From Dastarcus helophoroides (lineage: Eukaryota > Arthropoda > Insecta > Coleoptera > Bothrideridae): DNA of 64,000 nt. Of the stretch, positions 52,587 to 64,000 are shown piece by piece. Below the pieces are notes generated by a model. It saw only the letters and a program-made list of their open reading frames with translations. It had not been told where the DNA came from and did not search any database. The stretch's first letter is position 1; every line of letters starts with the position of its first letter. Position numbers and translations under genes: made by a program. The stretch covers positions 11,416,587 to 11,480,586 of the forward strand of contig CM053326.1 of NCBI GenBank assembly GCA_028583605.1, given 5' to 3'.

Positions 52587-55449
52587 CCAGGGGCTCACAA
52601 CTGTCCGAAAGGTTACAGGTCCTTAAGTAATTGATGTATGTTCTTATATTTTCTGAAGAGTATTTTCTAGAAATTTTGATTATTTTTTTAAAATTCCGAG
52701 TTGAAATTGAAAATTCCAAGTTATTTTCTTCCCTTCTACGTCTCTATAAGCAAATAGCCGATACGTATAAACGTATTGTGATGAACAACCAACCGTTTTG
52801 TGACCATAACCAGTGAATGTATCTAGTTTTTCAAAATTGTCGAATTTTGCTCATCTTTAAAAATTTTCGGAGAATAATTTACCTTTGATTTTCGGACCCA
52901 ATTTGTCTACGTTGTGTTTAAAATTATTTTATTCCAATAAATTGTAACCTCAGCTCGTAGAGTCGACAGGGAAGTGTTATCAAATTCAAACAACAATTGA
53001 CCTCAACATTTTATTACAATAGGTCAACAAATAAATCAACAAAATTTCAAGTTTGTGATTTTCAAGTGTTCTTAAACATAATACAACAAAATAAAGTGAA
53101 CCTGTTTGTTTCAACTTGTTTAAATTTGCCGGACACAGATCTGAAAGAAATATTTCTTTAGAAAATTAAGAGAATTCATTAAGCACAAGTAATCTGACAT
53201 TCTTTGTCTAACTCTTTCGCTCGTATATGGTGCGTCGGTTATTAATTTCCCAAAGTTTATTTTAACCCTAATAATCGCAATGTTTTCCCCAGCTGGGCCA
53301 TTTAGTTTGTACTCGAAGGTTTTCAAACCAAATGCAGCTAACTTTGTACCTGATTATCGGTGGGCGTTCGCTGGTTAGTTTGTACACAGAGGTTCTCAAA
53401 CTATTTTCAGGTGTCTGTTTTATTCCCCAATTCTTTTGTGTTTTTGTCGCTTCTTTATTCAAGAATACTTCACATAGCATACAGTTTTCTGTTAAAGCTT
53501 TGAGCTAACAATATCCAAAGGATAATGCTACGAGAAAATGGAGCTCAAGCTTGGAAATGAAGTTGTGATTTATCGTAATAAATCAAATGTATAAATGTTG
53601 ATTCAATCTTACAGATCTCGTTCTCTCACTCTTTCTTTCTTTCCTTTGTTAGCTTGTTCCTTTGTTTGTTTTTTTCTTTTTTTTTCTGTTTTTCTCATAC
53701 CAAACTCAATCACTCGAACTTAAACCAGTGTCATAAAATAGACTAGAAATATTGTTCAGATTTCGCAGAAAATTTCTGAGCAGAATTTTCCCTTCTAACC
53801 ACTACATCTACTTCTACAGCTACTAGTCTAATAAAAGGGGCGTTTCTGGCTTAGAAAGTGGCTAAGCTTGACTTAGCACAAAACATTGAAATTAAAGTTC
53901 GAAACTGGCAAGAAGTTCTCATTTCTTTCATCAAGATATTTCCCTAACGAGAGCTGATGCTGATACTGCTCATTCACCGACGTTAGTACTCCCCATTTGG
54001 CAACAGATCTATAAGGCTCTCTTTGGGCCAGGTTATCTTGTCCTATATTTTTGGGATTCAAGCAACCTACGAAGGAGAATCTGCGAATGAGGTAGCACTA
54101 GGTGAATACACCAAAACAAGAACTAGGTAAGAGCTCATTGTGGCTTATGCTTCTAGGATGTTAAGGTGTACAATGCCCACGTTTCTAGAACTTGCAGAAC
54201 ATCATCAGTAAAACCCAAATATATGTGTCTGCTGCCAGTTACCGGACCTTTGTGGTGATAGGTATAAATTATTTTGGAACCCCTGGAAACTCAGCTTCCA
54301 ACAGCAGAACACTAACATCGACCTTAAGGAAATGAAAATGTTTGTATGAAGCGAATGCGCTTTATTTCCTTTTCGTTTTCTTGTCTTTGTATTTTTATTT
54401 TGTTTTATTTTTGTTTCCTTTTTTTGAAACTGAGACTGACAGTTGCACCAGTCAGCGGTAGGGTTCTTGGCCCTATAATTATTTTCTAACAACGACTTTC
54501 TCATTCATTCTGTTGTTGCGGAATTTTTAGATTCCTTTCTCTTCGCCCCCCAACCCATATTGATCAAAATTAGGAACAAGTATTTTCTCAAATTTTAGGA
54601 AAAGTTAATTAAATCATATAAGAGCGAAACAACCATCAAATAAAATCATCGGACAATTTAAAATTTACTTGCCTACTTATTTCGTAGCAAACATCACATA
54701 AATGGCACAAGAACTTCACGTTGAACAGAAATTGTTTTTTTTTGTGTTCATTTACGTTGATTAGCACAAACAGAAATAATTTTTTTTAAACTCCCGTATT
54801 CCGTACTCGTTTTTATAAGTTCGGAAGTTGACCATAATTTTTAAACTAATTTCATCGAAGTTTAGTTCTTGACTATTTTTAACTTCTTTACGGTGCTTTA
54901 AGTTTTTCTTCCCCTACCCTTAACTTCTGGGGGCCGAAAGATATCCTCTGCATCTCGCTAGAGGGCATGAGAATGCAGAATTTCTACTAATTTAAATATT
55001 TCTAATCCAAATTAGCCCTTAAATCAATTTTGAAAAGGATTCTTAAAGTGCATATCAAACTTCAAACCCCTTTTGAATAATGTCGCCCCTTTATCTTGCA
55101 AGTTTTACTTCGATATTTGAAATTTAAATAACTTACAATTGTACGTGTCTATAAGGGCGTTTTTTGAACGTCAAATTCCTCCAGTCTACCACCACATGGT
55201 CTTGCCGAGATATTTGCTACGGTCTCCGTTATTGACACTTTACCCTTATTTATTACTCTACTTTTCAGCGGTCCTTCAAAACTAACATGTTATTTTACTC
55301 AGTTTAGGTATCTATGCTTGAAACAAACCAGGCCTAACAAATAACCCTTATCTAATTTGTGAACGCTAAAAAATCTGTTTCTCACGCAAAACGTTATGTT
55401 ACAAAGAATGTTTGTAGTACAGTATTTGGAGATTTAATATTTCCAAGTA
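52587..55449. other. Intergenic DNA, nothing recognised
   Basis: About 2.9 kb between the array and the KLHDC3 side. Several short open frames on the minus strand (53120-53326, 53268-53480, 53873-54061, 54205-54504) lack known domains. A short imperfect direct repeat (ttagtttgtac...aggtt) occurs at about 53305 and 53377. Parts (53860-54060, 54180-54320, 54900-55260) are more GC-rich than the filler and could be decayed retroelement or untranslated exons. Confidence 0.35.
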
Positions 55450-57039
55450 AAATTGAATAAAATTCAATTAAATAAAACAAACGAGGAAATAGAACAGTTT
55501 AGTAGAACTCGACTCACCACAGTATCAACAATTTTTTGCCGAATTCTGCTGTTTTTTCTCAGAAATGTTTTATTTCTGAGTGATTTTGTGTATAAATATC
55601 GATCTTTTTGCAAAAGTTTAGCTCTCTTTTCGAGAATTTGATTGTAATTTGTGATTATATTTTTTTTAAACTTCGAGCTTCCAGAAATATCTTTCACAAA
55701 TGTTTTACTTAAAACTTAAATTATTTTCTAAAATTTGCAATAATTAATATTATAATTTTCGCGATTTATTTTGGAGGGAAAAATTTAAACTAAATATTGT
55801 TGCAAATATAATGGAAATTACACTATTTTTTAGGTGCAGTTTCATAAATTTTCTATACATTGCAATGTTTTTCGAAATTTCGATTATTTTTAGAAATTTT
55901 CGAAATATCAACTTCTTTTGTAAAATTCTTTCCACTTTCTTTTAAATTTTGATTCAAATTCAACATTTCGACTCTTTTGATAATCATATTTGTACGTATT
56001 TTGATCTTATTTTCAAAATATTCATTTTAATTTAGTTTAGTTTCAAGTTTGGACTTTACATTTTCCTTTTATTTAAACAAAATTTTCAGTTGATATTTTA
56101 ACTTTTTATATTTTTGAGACTTAATTTTTATTTAACATTTTGAAATAGCTTAGAAATATCTACATTTTTATTTTGCCATTTCGACTTTAAGATCAAAATT
56201 TGTAAAAAATGATTTTATAAATTTCGATTTTCTAAAAATTTTCTTTTCAGTTTAGCTCGAAATATTTTCTATAATGTTAGCGTTTTTTTTTGTTCAAAAT
56301 TTTTATTTTTTCTAAAGATCTTTACTTTACAATTTCAGTTTTTTATTTTTTTTTCTAAATTTTTTGCTTTGTACTAAAAATTCTGTTTTTTTTTTCAAAT
56401 TTTAATCCTAGTCACGAAATTACTACTTTTTTAAACAAATTTCGAGTTTAAACCTAAAAGTTTTGCTTCATCAGATAACTTTTGGTTTTTTCTCAATATT
56501 TAAATTTTTTCTGAATATTTTGGTAAACTCAACATTTTGAGTTTTAAAAAAATGTACCTTAAACTTCGACCCTTCTGGATTTTTAATGATAAAGTTCTTT
56601 TCTTTTTCATCCTTTTAATTTTTTGTCCAAATTTCCGTTTTTCCTGAAAATTTTTAAAATAAATTTAAAGTTTCGACAAAAATCGAAATACAAATTAAAA
56701 TGGAAGCTTCTATTGACTTTTTTTTATTTCATCTTTAATATCTTATATTCCTAATTTCGTCTTTGATCTCAAATTTTATGCTGCTCTGAAAAATTCAAAA
56801 ATCAGTTGTTTTGAAAAAATTACTGGGTAATTCTAAAAAAATTTTTTAAATTTAATTTTGGAAGGTTTAAATATCGAGACTGAAGTCGAACTTTCGCGTT
56901 TCGAATTATAGTCCGAATTTCGAAGTTAAGATTAGAAATTTTACGCTAAAATAAAAAATAAGCACTAAGTAAAAGACCAAGACGTTTATTAACTTTTTTT
57001 TTTAATTTTGCAATATTGCTCATTTCGAAGAAGTTTATG
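55450..57039. repeat. AT-rich short-repeat filler
   Basis: Degenerate pyrimidine-rich repeats like those in the hAT-ended elements. No coding content. It ends at a hAT-type terminus. Confidence 0.5.
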
Positions 57040-57105
57040 TCTCTAACATAAAAAAAGAGGGGGGAGTTGGACCCTCCCCGAACGAAAATCCTGGCTACGT
57101 GCCTG
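57040..57105 (-). repeat. hAT-type element right end
   Basis: GGGGGGAGTTGG, then ATCCTGGCTACGTGCCTG, finishing at 57105. Read inwards, CAGGCACGTAGCCAGGAT has the form of hAT termini (CAGnnnCGTAGCCAGGA type). The adjacent 8-mer is gttgccgt. No left end with that duplication was found, so the element is either truncated or has lost its left terminus. Confidence 0.5.
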
Positions 57106-57671
57106 GTTGCCGTAAATGCTACTGTTTTCACCACAAAATATTGTAATTAATTTTCAACATTCTGAATTTTATAACGCGCACGACGTTTGAAAGTTTGGAT
57201 TGGAAGCAGAAAAAAAAACCAGTGAACGCGCATCTTATATAAAAGAATAGATATTTTTTTGCGTTGTGTGTTCCACCGAATTTCCCAAATGTTTACATCG
57301 CAAAAGATCAGCATTTAGTTCAGTGGGATTATGTTGCATCTCTTTCTATTTAAATACATTTGAAGGTTAACTGTTTGTCAGTTTCTGTCAATCTTAAATG
57401 TTTTTGGCAATAGTTCAAATTAAAAGAGTGTTCGAAATTATGTGAAAATTAAAACCTACGGAAGTTTATACAAAAAAATACTTCCTCATTTGTATCCGGA
57501 GCTGCACTGAACAATAAGTAACAATGCTTCCTTTATGTATATATAAACAGGTAGTAATTAATATTTATAACCTAAAATTGTAAAGTTCAAGTTTAAATAT
57601 CGAAGCTAAAACGAAAAGGAAGTTTCAATTCAAACAGTACTATTATTTAGTGAAATTAAGTTGTTGCGAAA
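57106..57671 (+). promoter_or_regulatory. Upstream region of the KLHDC3-like gene
   Basis: It should hold the promoter and 5' UTR. No TATA box or start site can be assigned. The start context gttgcgaaaATGATG has purines at -3, suitable for initiation. Confidence 0.35.
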
Positions 57672-58185
57672 ATGATGTGGATTACTCATATCGAAGGAGG
57701 CCCCAAAAGAGTGAATCATGCTGGTGTTGCTGTTGGCCATAAAATTTATTCATTTGGCGGCTACTGTAAGGGAATAAATGCTAAAGAGTACAGATCAATA
57801 GATTTGCATATTCTGAATACGACAACTTTTCGATGGACGAGGCACCCTGTGAGTGATTTACCCTACTTCGAATATGATGATATAGTACCGTTTAACAGAT
57901 ATGGGCACACAACAGTAGCTTATGGTGATAAAATATATCTCTGGGGCGGAAGAAATGATCGAGAATCTTGTTCTGTTCTTTTCTGCCTCGATACAAAATA
58001 TAATTGTTGGACAGCTCCAAAAACCAGTGGTGATATACCTCTTGCAAGAGACGGTCATAGTGCATGTGTGTGGAAGAACTATATGTACATTTTTGGTGGT
58101 TATGAGGAAGACACCAATTCTTTTCTTGATACCATTTACCAGTTGGATTTAGATACACATGTTTGGAAGCATATTCCTAAAAAAG
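57672..58185 (+). CDS. KLHDC3: KLHDC3-like kelch protein, first coding exon (partial gene)
   Basis: The exon encodes 171 residues plus one base and ends CCTAAAAAAG|GTAACT, a good donor in phase 1. It begins MMWITHIEGGPKRVNHAGVA, almost the conserved KLHDC3 N-terminus. Kelch blade strands with the diglycine signature are seen at 27-33 (YSFGGYC), 89-96 (YLWGGRND) and 139-145 (YIFGGYE). ARDGHSACV (125-133) and RYGHTTV (76-82) mark blade starts, so about three of six blades are here. Family knowledge: KLHDC3 is a substrate receptor of cullin-2 ubiquitin ligases that recognises C-terminal glycine degrons, binding elongin through a C-terminal box that is not in this window. No further exon was recognised before 64000; the frame continuing past the donor to 58313 is intron read-through. 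The following intron holds a MITE and a 4-kb hAT-ended element. Confidence 0.9.
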
Positions 58186-58252
58186 GTAACTGGAATTTAT
58201 TTGGTTTTATGTTCTTTCATTATCTTTTGTCACCCTTTTTCAACGTTTTATC

Positions 58253-58453
58253 TAGTGGTAGATTATTCATAAGGCAAACTAGGCAGGTCAGATTAAAAGA
58301 GACAAGGAGGTGAACCCAAAAGTGTATTAACTTTTTTTTTAATTATCCAAAAAAAGTTGGGGGTGTATCACCCTTTGTTTATTTCTCAAATATATTGTGC
58401 AGGGTGCTATATAATATTTGATTAGACTGTTTTCAACAGTTAATCCGCCATTG
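58253..58453. repeat. 201-bp hAT-type MITE
   Basis: The left end TAGTGGTAGATTATTCATAA and inverted right end AATCCGCCATTG (read inwards CAATGGCGGATTA) are flanked by gttttatc (58245-58252) and gttttgtg (58454-58461), 6 of 8 identical. It is related to the broken copy at 2398 and lies in the first intron of the KLHDC3-like gene. Confidence 0.6.
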
Positions 58454-58508
58454 GTTTTGTGCATTTACATTTTGATTAGCTAAGCTGTTTTTAAATTTAT
58501 CTAAAAAA

Positions 58509-61500
58509 CAGTGGCGGCTGGCGTATAGACACTGTGGAACTGCAGCACCCCCAATTTCGCTTACGAGTTATTTGTTCCCAAAATTTTCTGAACACTTTTC
58601 ATTACGTAATTTTTTGTAGAAATTTTAAATTTTCTCTGATTTCTTTTTATACAAATTTTAGGTCTCTTTCACAAAGTTACGACATTTGAAAACTTATTTT
58701 AATTTTAATTTTGATCAAAATCACATTTCCAAAAACTAATTTTTGTAAAAGTTTTGAGGAAACAATATTTCGAGCAGGAATTAAAATCTTAAGAAAAAAA
58801 CTCAAATTTCTTTGAAAATATCAACATTTTGAGAAAATAATTACAATTTCAAGAAAAAATCCAAATGCAACTCATCTCGCATTTTACTATTTCTCTAAAA
58901 AATAAGTTAATACGTTGTCTTTGAATTTTTACCTCAAATCTCATTTTGTATAAAAATTTTGAGCTTTTTTCAGATATTTCGATTTTTTTAGGAAATTTTG
59001 ATTTTTGCTGCAGTTTCCATTTTTCCCAAATATTTTATAAAAAGAAATTTTCTCGAAATTTCTTCTTTTCCTGAAAGTATTATTCTTAAAATTTCTTCTA
59101 GAAATTCCAACTTCTCCAAATTTTTTTTTGTTTCTCTAATTTGCTTTAAAAATGTCAAGCTTTTTCAAGACACTTTGACAATTTAAAGTTCATTTTATTT
59201 TGTAATTTTGACTAAAAATGTTTACAAAAAATCCCGAAAGCTCTAAAAATTTCAACATTTTGGGAAAAACAAAAAATTTCGACTTTTTTGTAAAGATATT
59301 TCAAATTTTTTTCAAATTTCCATTTTTTCTTTAAAAAATGTTGCTTTTTGTCCTATGAAATTTCTGTTTTTCTCTAAACATTTTATGCAAAGATTTTTTT
59401 TTGAAAAATTGGATTTTTTTCTGGAGATTTTGTCTTTAAAATAATTTTGCTTATAGAAATTTTGATTTCTCTCTAATTTGTTTTGGAAATTTAAAAGTTT
59501 TTTAACGAAACTAATAATTTAAAGTTCATTTTATTTTGTAATTTTGATAAGAAACTGAAAATTATTAAGTATAAATTTAGGGAAAATAAACTTCAAATCT
59601 GCATAAAAATAAGAAAACTTTGGGAAAAATATCGAAATTTCAAGATAAAATGAACCTTGTAAACTTCAACCTTTCTTACAATTTGATATTTCTCTAAAAA
59701 ATTACTACTACTGTAGAACCAAAGAAAATTCTGAATCGGAATATCCAATTTTTCTAGAAATGTTAAATTTATTATTGAAATTCCCAAGTTCGAATTTAAA
59801 ATTCAAATTTCGAAAAAAAAAGATCAAATTTAAAAACTAAAGGTTAAAATTTCAAAAGAAAGCAGATCATTTTTCTAGAAAAAGTTGAAATTTCTTATTT
59901 GTAAACATTTTTCAAAAAAAAAAATAACATTTTCGGAATTAAAGAAAAAAATTGTTTTTGAAATAAATTAATTGTCAAAAATATTCTTATAATTTCGACT
60001 TTTAAAGTGGGAATTATTGAAATTTTTGAGAAAAAATGTCAACATTTCTAGAAGAGTCTCAAAATTTCGCAATTAAAATTAATCAAAATGTTGAAAAAAA
60101 AAATCATTAACAGTTTACTGTTCTAATTTAATTTTTTTCTAGTAATTTTTAAGTTCCAGAGAAATTACAAAAATCAAATATTCCAGATTAGAAGCTAATT
60201 TTTTGTAATTAAAATTCAAATTTTGGCAATTTATTTGTACATAAAGTGCAAGTTTTTTTTGGAAATTTGTCTCACAATAGCACAATTTTAAAAATAGTAG
60301 ATTTTTTTATTAATTTTTTTAAATTCTAGTGTTATTTCGAAATGTTTCTCAAAAAATGTAAATTTGAAAAGAAAAACATTACCACTTTTAAAAAATAAAG
60401 CGAATTATTTAAAATAAAGTCAAATCTTACAAAATTTTGAAATTTTTATAGAAAGTAAAATTTTCAAAAGAAAATAAGGATTTCGAAAAAAAATTTCAAT
60501 TTTTAAAATTGTCGACACTTTCAATAATGTTGGGAATGTGAATAAAAGACGAAATTTTGGAAAAATATCGACATTTAAAATAAATTGCAGGTTTTAATTA
60601 AATTTGCAAAGAAGTTAAATTTTTTAAATATTGGAGAAATGTCAAAATTATCGAAAAACTCGTAATTATCAAAAAAGTTGAAATTTTGAAGAGGTAAAAT
60701 TTTGAAAAAAGTCGAAATTTTCAATAGTTAGTTTTAAAAGAATCTTTTCTTTTAAGTCGAAGATTTAATTGAAAATGTTTGAAAAAATGTATAAATAAAA
60801 TTTTAGAAAAGTTCCAACTTTTTAAAAAAATGTCAAGATTTCAAAGAGTGAAAAAAAAACCGAAGTTTTGAAATGGAGTCCAAATTTTATGAAATATTAG
60901 TCGAAAATTTTAATAAAATGTTTTAAGAAATGTCTGACCTAAAAATAATCACAATGTTTAAAAAAATGTATAAATAAAATTTTAAAAAAGTTTGAACTTT
61001 GTAGAAAAAAGTCAAATTTTCAAAATGAGTCGAAATTTAAAAAAAAAAGTCGAAGTTTTGTAATGGAGTCGAAATTTTACGAAATATTAGTCGAAACTTT
61101 TAATAATAGTTTTTAAGAAATTTCTGACTTAAAAAAAAATCACAATTTTCAAATAAAAGATCGACAGTTTGCAGTTTGCAAAAAATGTCAAAATTTTGAA
61201 AATAATTGAAATTAAAAAAATAGTCAAAATTTTTAGCTTTCCAAATATTTTAAATTTTGGAAAATGACAAAAATTTTGAAAAATTCGAACATTTGAAAAA
61301 GGCCGGATTTTAAACAAAGTAGGAATTAAAATCAAAAGTCGAAAATTTCAAAAAAGTGCAGATTTAAGAAAAGGTTAAAATTTTCAATAAAGAAAGGCGA
61401 AATTTGTTGACAAGGCAAAGACTTTCAAATCTCCAAAATAAGTCAAAATTTTCAAAAAGAAAGGGTCAAAATTTATAGTCGAAATTAAAAAAATATCAAA

Positions 61501-62490
61501 ATTTGCAAAAGATTTGAGAATTTTTATCGAATTTACGAAATAATTCGAAATTTAAAAAAAGTTTAAATTTTGAATAGTTGGGAAATTTGCACTCAACTTT
61601 TCAATAAAAATCAAAATTTTCGTAACCGGAATATTGAAAACAAGTGAAAATGATCAGATAGATCGAGGTTTTCAAAAGTCTAAATATTGAGAAGTTAAAA
61701 TTTTGGAAAAAGTTGAAATTTTTGGTAGTTAAAATTTTAAATTAAAGTGGAACAAATTTTAAAAAATTGAAATTTTAGGTTAAAAAAATTAGAATTTTGA
61801 AAAAATGTCAAACATTTCTTAAAATTTCAAAATTTTCAAAAAATCGAAATTTTTAAAAACATCTAAATTTTGAAAGAATTTCGAAAATTAAGAAGTAACG
61901 AAATTTTCAACAAAGAAAATAATGTTGAAAAATAGTTGCCATTTGAATAAAAACCAGTCAAAAGAATCGAAATTTTTAATAAAAAATTATAATTTTCTAA
62001 AAAAAAAATATAAACAAAGATGAAATTTAGAAAAAAGTCGAAAATTTAAAAAGTCAAAAGTCCAGTTTTGAAAAAATTTACATTTTCAGAAAAAGTAAGA
62101 ATTTTCAAATGGTAAAAATTAAAAAAAATGTAATAATTAATTTTCAAAAAAAATTACAAAAAAAAACAAAACAGCGAAAAGTCTAAATATTTATGAAAAT
62201 ACGGAAATTTTTAATAAAGTATTCACAGTTTTTTCAGAAAAGTCAATACTTAAAAATAAAGTAAGGTCGAGAGAACAGAAAAAATTTAAATTTTGCGACG
62301 CAATCGAAATTTGGAAAAAATGCAACCTTTCAAAAAACGCGAGAATATCGAAAGTTTTCCTAGTCAAGTTTTCAAAGAAATCTAAAATTTTCGAAAAGTA
62401 ACGTTTTGATAATGACGAAATTTTCAGTCGAAATCTTAAACTAAACGTTGTCGCTGCACCCCTATTAGTTTTGGTTACGAGCCGCCACTG
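58509..62490. mobile_element. hAT-ended AT-filler element, copy 2 (CAGTGGCGGC ends)
   Basis: It starts CAGTGGCGGCTGGCGTATAG and ends GAGCCGCCACTG, with a perfect 8-bp duplication ctaaaaaa (58501-58508 and 62491-62498). The length is 3982 bp. It is collinear with 20076-24051 over almost its whole length, in the same orientation, including GCAGCACCCCC near the left end. It lacks the 194-bp segment of copy 1 and carries a private 179-bp tandem duplication. No transposase. It sits in the first intron of the KLHDC3-like gene. Confidence 0.92.
60774..61131. repeat. 179-bp tandem duplication private to copy 2
   Basis: The block beginning aatgtttgaaaaaatgtata (60774) recurs at 60953, each copy ending near gtctgac...aatcaca. 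Copy 1 has the block once (about 22495-22690). The two units differ at a number of positions, so the duplication is older than the 537-bp one at 12541. Confidence 0.8.
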
Positions 62491-62547
62491 CTAAAAAAAT
62501 TTAAAATATTAAGTTACTCTACGCAAATATTGCAAATAATGTCCAGG

Positions 62548-62645
62548 GTTGAAATACAAATCTTGTACCCTGAAACCAAAAAAGATTAAAAAACACGACA
62601 AAGGTTTCTCTAATGCGTTTCGATAGCCAAGCTATCATCTTCAGT
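62548..62645 (+). repeat. Dispersed palindromic repeat, copy 5 (one arm)
   Basis: ttgaaatacaaatcttgtac through aatgcgtttcgatagccaag to ctatcatcttcag. It is the same strand as copy 1, and the second arm is absent. Confidence 0.8.
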
Positions 62646-63827
62646 ATCTCTCTGAAAATTTCGATCTTATGAAGAATCTGTTATTTTAAATTGAGAAATT
62701 TTAACATTTTGAACAAATTTTATAAAACCAGTTCGAGAAAATTTTGACAAAATTGCGACTTTGAAAATCTCGACTTTTCTTCAAAATTTTGACTTTGCAA
62801 ATTCATTTATTTTGAAACACTTTTTTGATATACAGTAAAATCTCTCTTAAGCGGGCACCTTCGGGACTACCAGAATATATCCGCATATCGGAGGTGTCCG
62901 TTCATAAGACGTTAAGCACAATTTGTTTAATGACTTATTATTTCCGTTTCGTCAAATATCATATATTATCTTCGGAACTTATTCCTTTTTTTTACTTCAG
63001 TGTTCAAATTTCGTGATTTAAAAGTGTGGAAATTTCTAGTTTAAAGTTTAGAAGTTAATTTCGAAGGTTCGGAGATAATGTCAAAATGTTTATTTACAAA
63101 AAAAGTGAAAATTTTGGAAAAAGTCTGAAACACGTTTAAATTGAAGATTCCAATTTCTGTTTCTTAAAATTTCGACCTTTAAAATAAAAACTTCTAGAAA
63201 AAATTCAAAATTATTTGGATTTGTGACATTTTCTTTACAAGTTATGACATTTTACTCATAATTTCAAGTTTACACCTGGAATTTGTTATCATTTTCTTAA
63301 AGTTCTTATTCAAACATCGAAAATTTGGGATTCAAGTCTAAATTCTAGTAAAAAGTTGGAGAAAAGTTAAGGAATAAAGGAGTAAAACAAAAGTTGTTCT
63401 AGATATTTGAAGTTTGAAATCCAAACAAAAGTTAAAATTTCCGAGATGAAAGCCGAAATTTGCTACATTTGAATATTCAATCTTAAATTCAAAATTCTAG
63501 AAAAAGTCAGTTTCCACAAACGAAAAGGTTGGAGATATGTTGAGAAATTTTTCGAATATTTTTTAAAAATTTTAATTTTTTTCACAGTTTCAAATTTAAA
63601 ATGGGAATTTTTGTTTATTTTCTTTTACTTAAAAATGAAATATCGAAAATAAAGTCGCTATTCTAGGATTTAAGTCGAAATTGCAAGAAACAAGTTTAAA
63701 ATTTTATTATCAAATTCGAAATTTCAATACCCTGATAAATAAAATCGGATTTATAGTCTAAATTTCGAAATTACAAAGTTTGCAGTTCGGAGAAAACTCG
63801 AAACTTTGATAGAGAAGACAAAATTTT
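62646..63827. repeat. AT-rich filler and a short TA-type MITE edge
   Basis: Degenerate AT-rich repeats. At about 62832-62900 the sequence tacagtaaaatctctcttaa followed by gcgggcacct resembles a Tigger-type terminus, and gtccgttcataagacgttaa follows. No partner was found. No gene. Confidence 0.45.
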
Positions 63828-63917
63828 GGTGGAACGGACTGCTCCTTGTTTATCTTCAAAAATTGAAATACAAAACTTGTCCGTTGAAAGCAAGAAAGAT
63901 TAAAAAACACAGAACAG
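63828..63917 (+). repeat. Dispersed palindromic repeat, copy 6 (partial arm)
   Basis: tggaacggactgctccttgt through aattgaaatacaaaacttgt to gattaaaaaacacagaac. It is same-strand with copies 1 and 5, including the outer segment that copies 3 and 4 keep only in their right arms. Confidence 0.78.
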
Positions 63918-64000
63918 CCACACATATATGGAGAGTGCGATAGGGATTTTGCTAGAATTGAAAAGTGCAAAAAAAAGAATCCCCAAGTTTTTATTCCCGA

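Noticed and set aside
53120..54504. Cluster of minus-strand frames, possible small secreted or neuropeptide precursors
   Set aside because: No signal peptide, no dibasic-cleaved repeats and no recognisable domain; not enough to call a gene.
57672..58313. Single-exon 213-codon reading of the kelch gene
   Set aside because: Kelch similarity stops at a good GT donor (58186); the following residues are intron read-through without kelch features.

Overview
The window looks like a piece of a large, repeat-choked insect (arthropod) nuclear genome. It is very AT-rich, has GT-AG introns, and carries BEL/Pao, Ty3/gypsy, Jockey-type, mariner, Tigger/pogo and hAT elements. Only two host genes are recognisable. 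The species cannot be named from what is visible.

Host genes. A complete five-exon gene on the minus strand (coding 47296 down to 25406) encodes a 524-residue ankyrin-repeat DHHC palmitoyltransferase, the apparent ortholog of Drosophila Patsas. Its 1575 coding bases are spread over about 22 kb because introns 1, 2 and 3 (about 5, 7 and 8 kb) are packed with transposons. On the plus strand at 57672-58185 lies the first coding exon of a KLHDC3-type kelch protein, whose remaining exons lie beyond the window. A degenerate cysteine-rich tandem repeat on the minus strand (51128-51690) reads like a decayed metallothionein-type array.

Layout. 1-4050: intergenic, with MITE ends. 4062-10565: an old hAT element broken by a recent, internally deleted BEL/Pao retrotransposon (4217-8704) and by a Jockey fragment (10044-10538). 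11135-16007: a hAT MITE with a 4.1-kb hAT-ended element inside it. 16151-17215: mariner remnant. 17257-24160: a hAT-ended element with a second (20076-24051) inside it. 24390-25060: mariner remnant. 25406-47296: the Patsas-like gene; its introns hold nested fold-back elements (30416-32009), solo and partial gypsy LTRs, a mariner split by a hAT element (36453-41323), a Tigger element (42533-45025) and a Tigger-type MITE. 47958-51107: minus-strand gypsy remnant. 51128-51690: cysteine-rich array. 52270-52575: non-LTR fragment. 57672-58185: KLHDC3 exon. 58509-62490: second copy of the hAT-ended element seen at 20076.

The dominant and least explained feature is roughly 25 kb of degenerate AT-rich sequence built from short variants of a GAAATTTCGAC / TTTTTCTC theme. 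The same kind of filler sits between the terminal repeats of at least four unrelated hAT families, grows by segmental tandem duplication, switches strand inside elements, and hosts a dispersed palindromic repeat (six copies). Most apparent reading frames in these tracts are chance frames.
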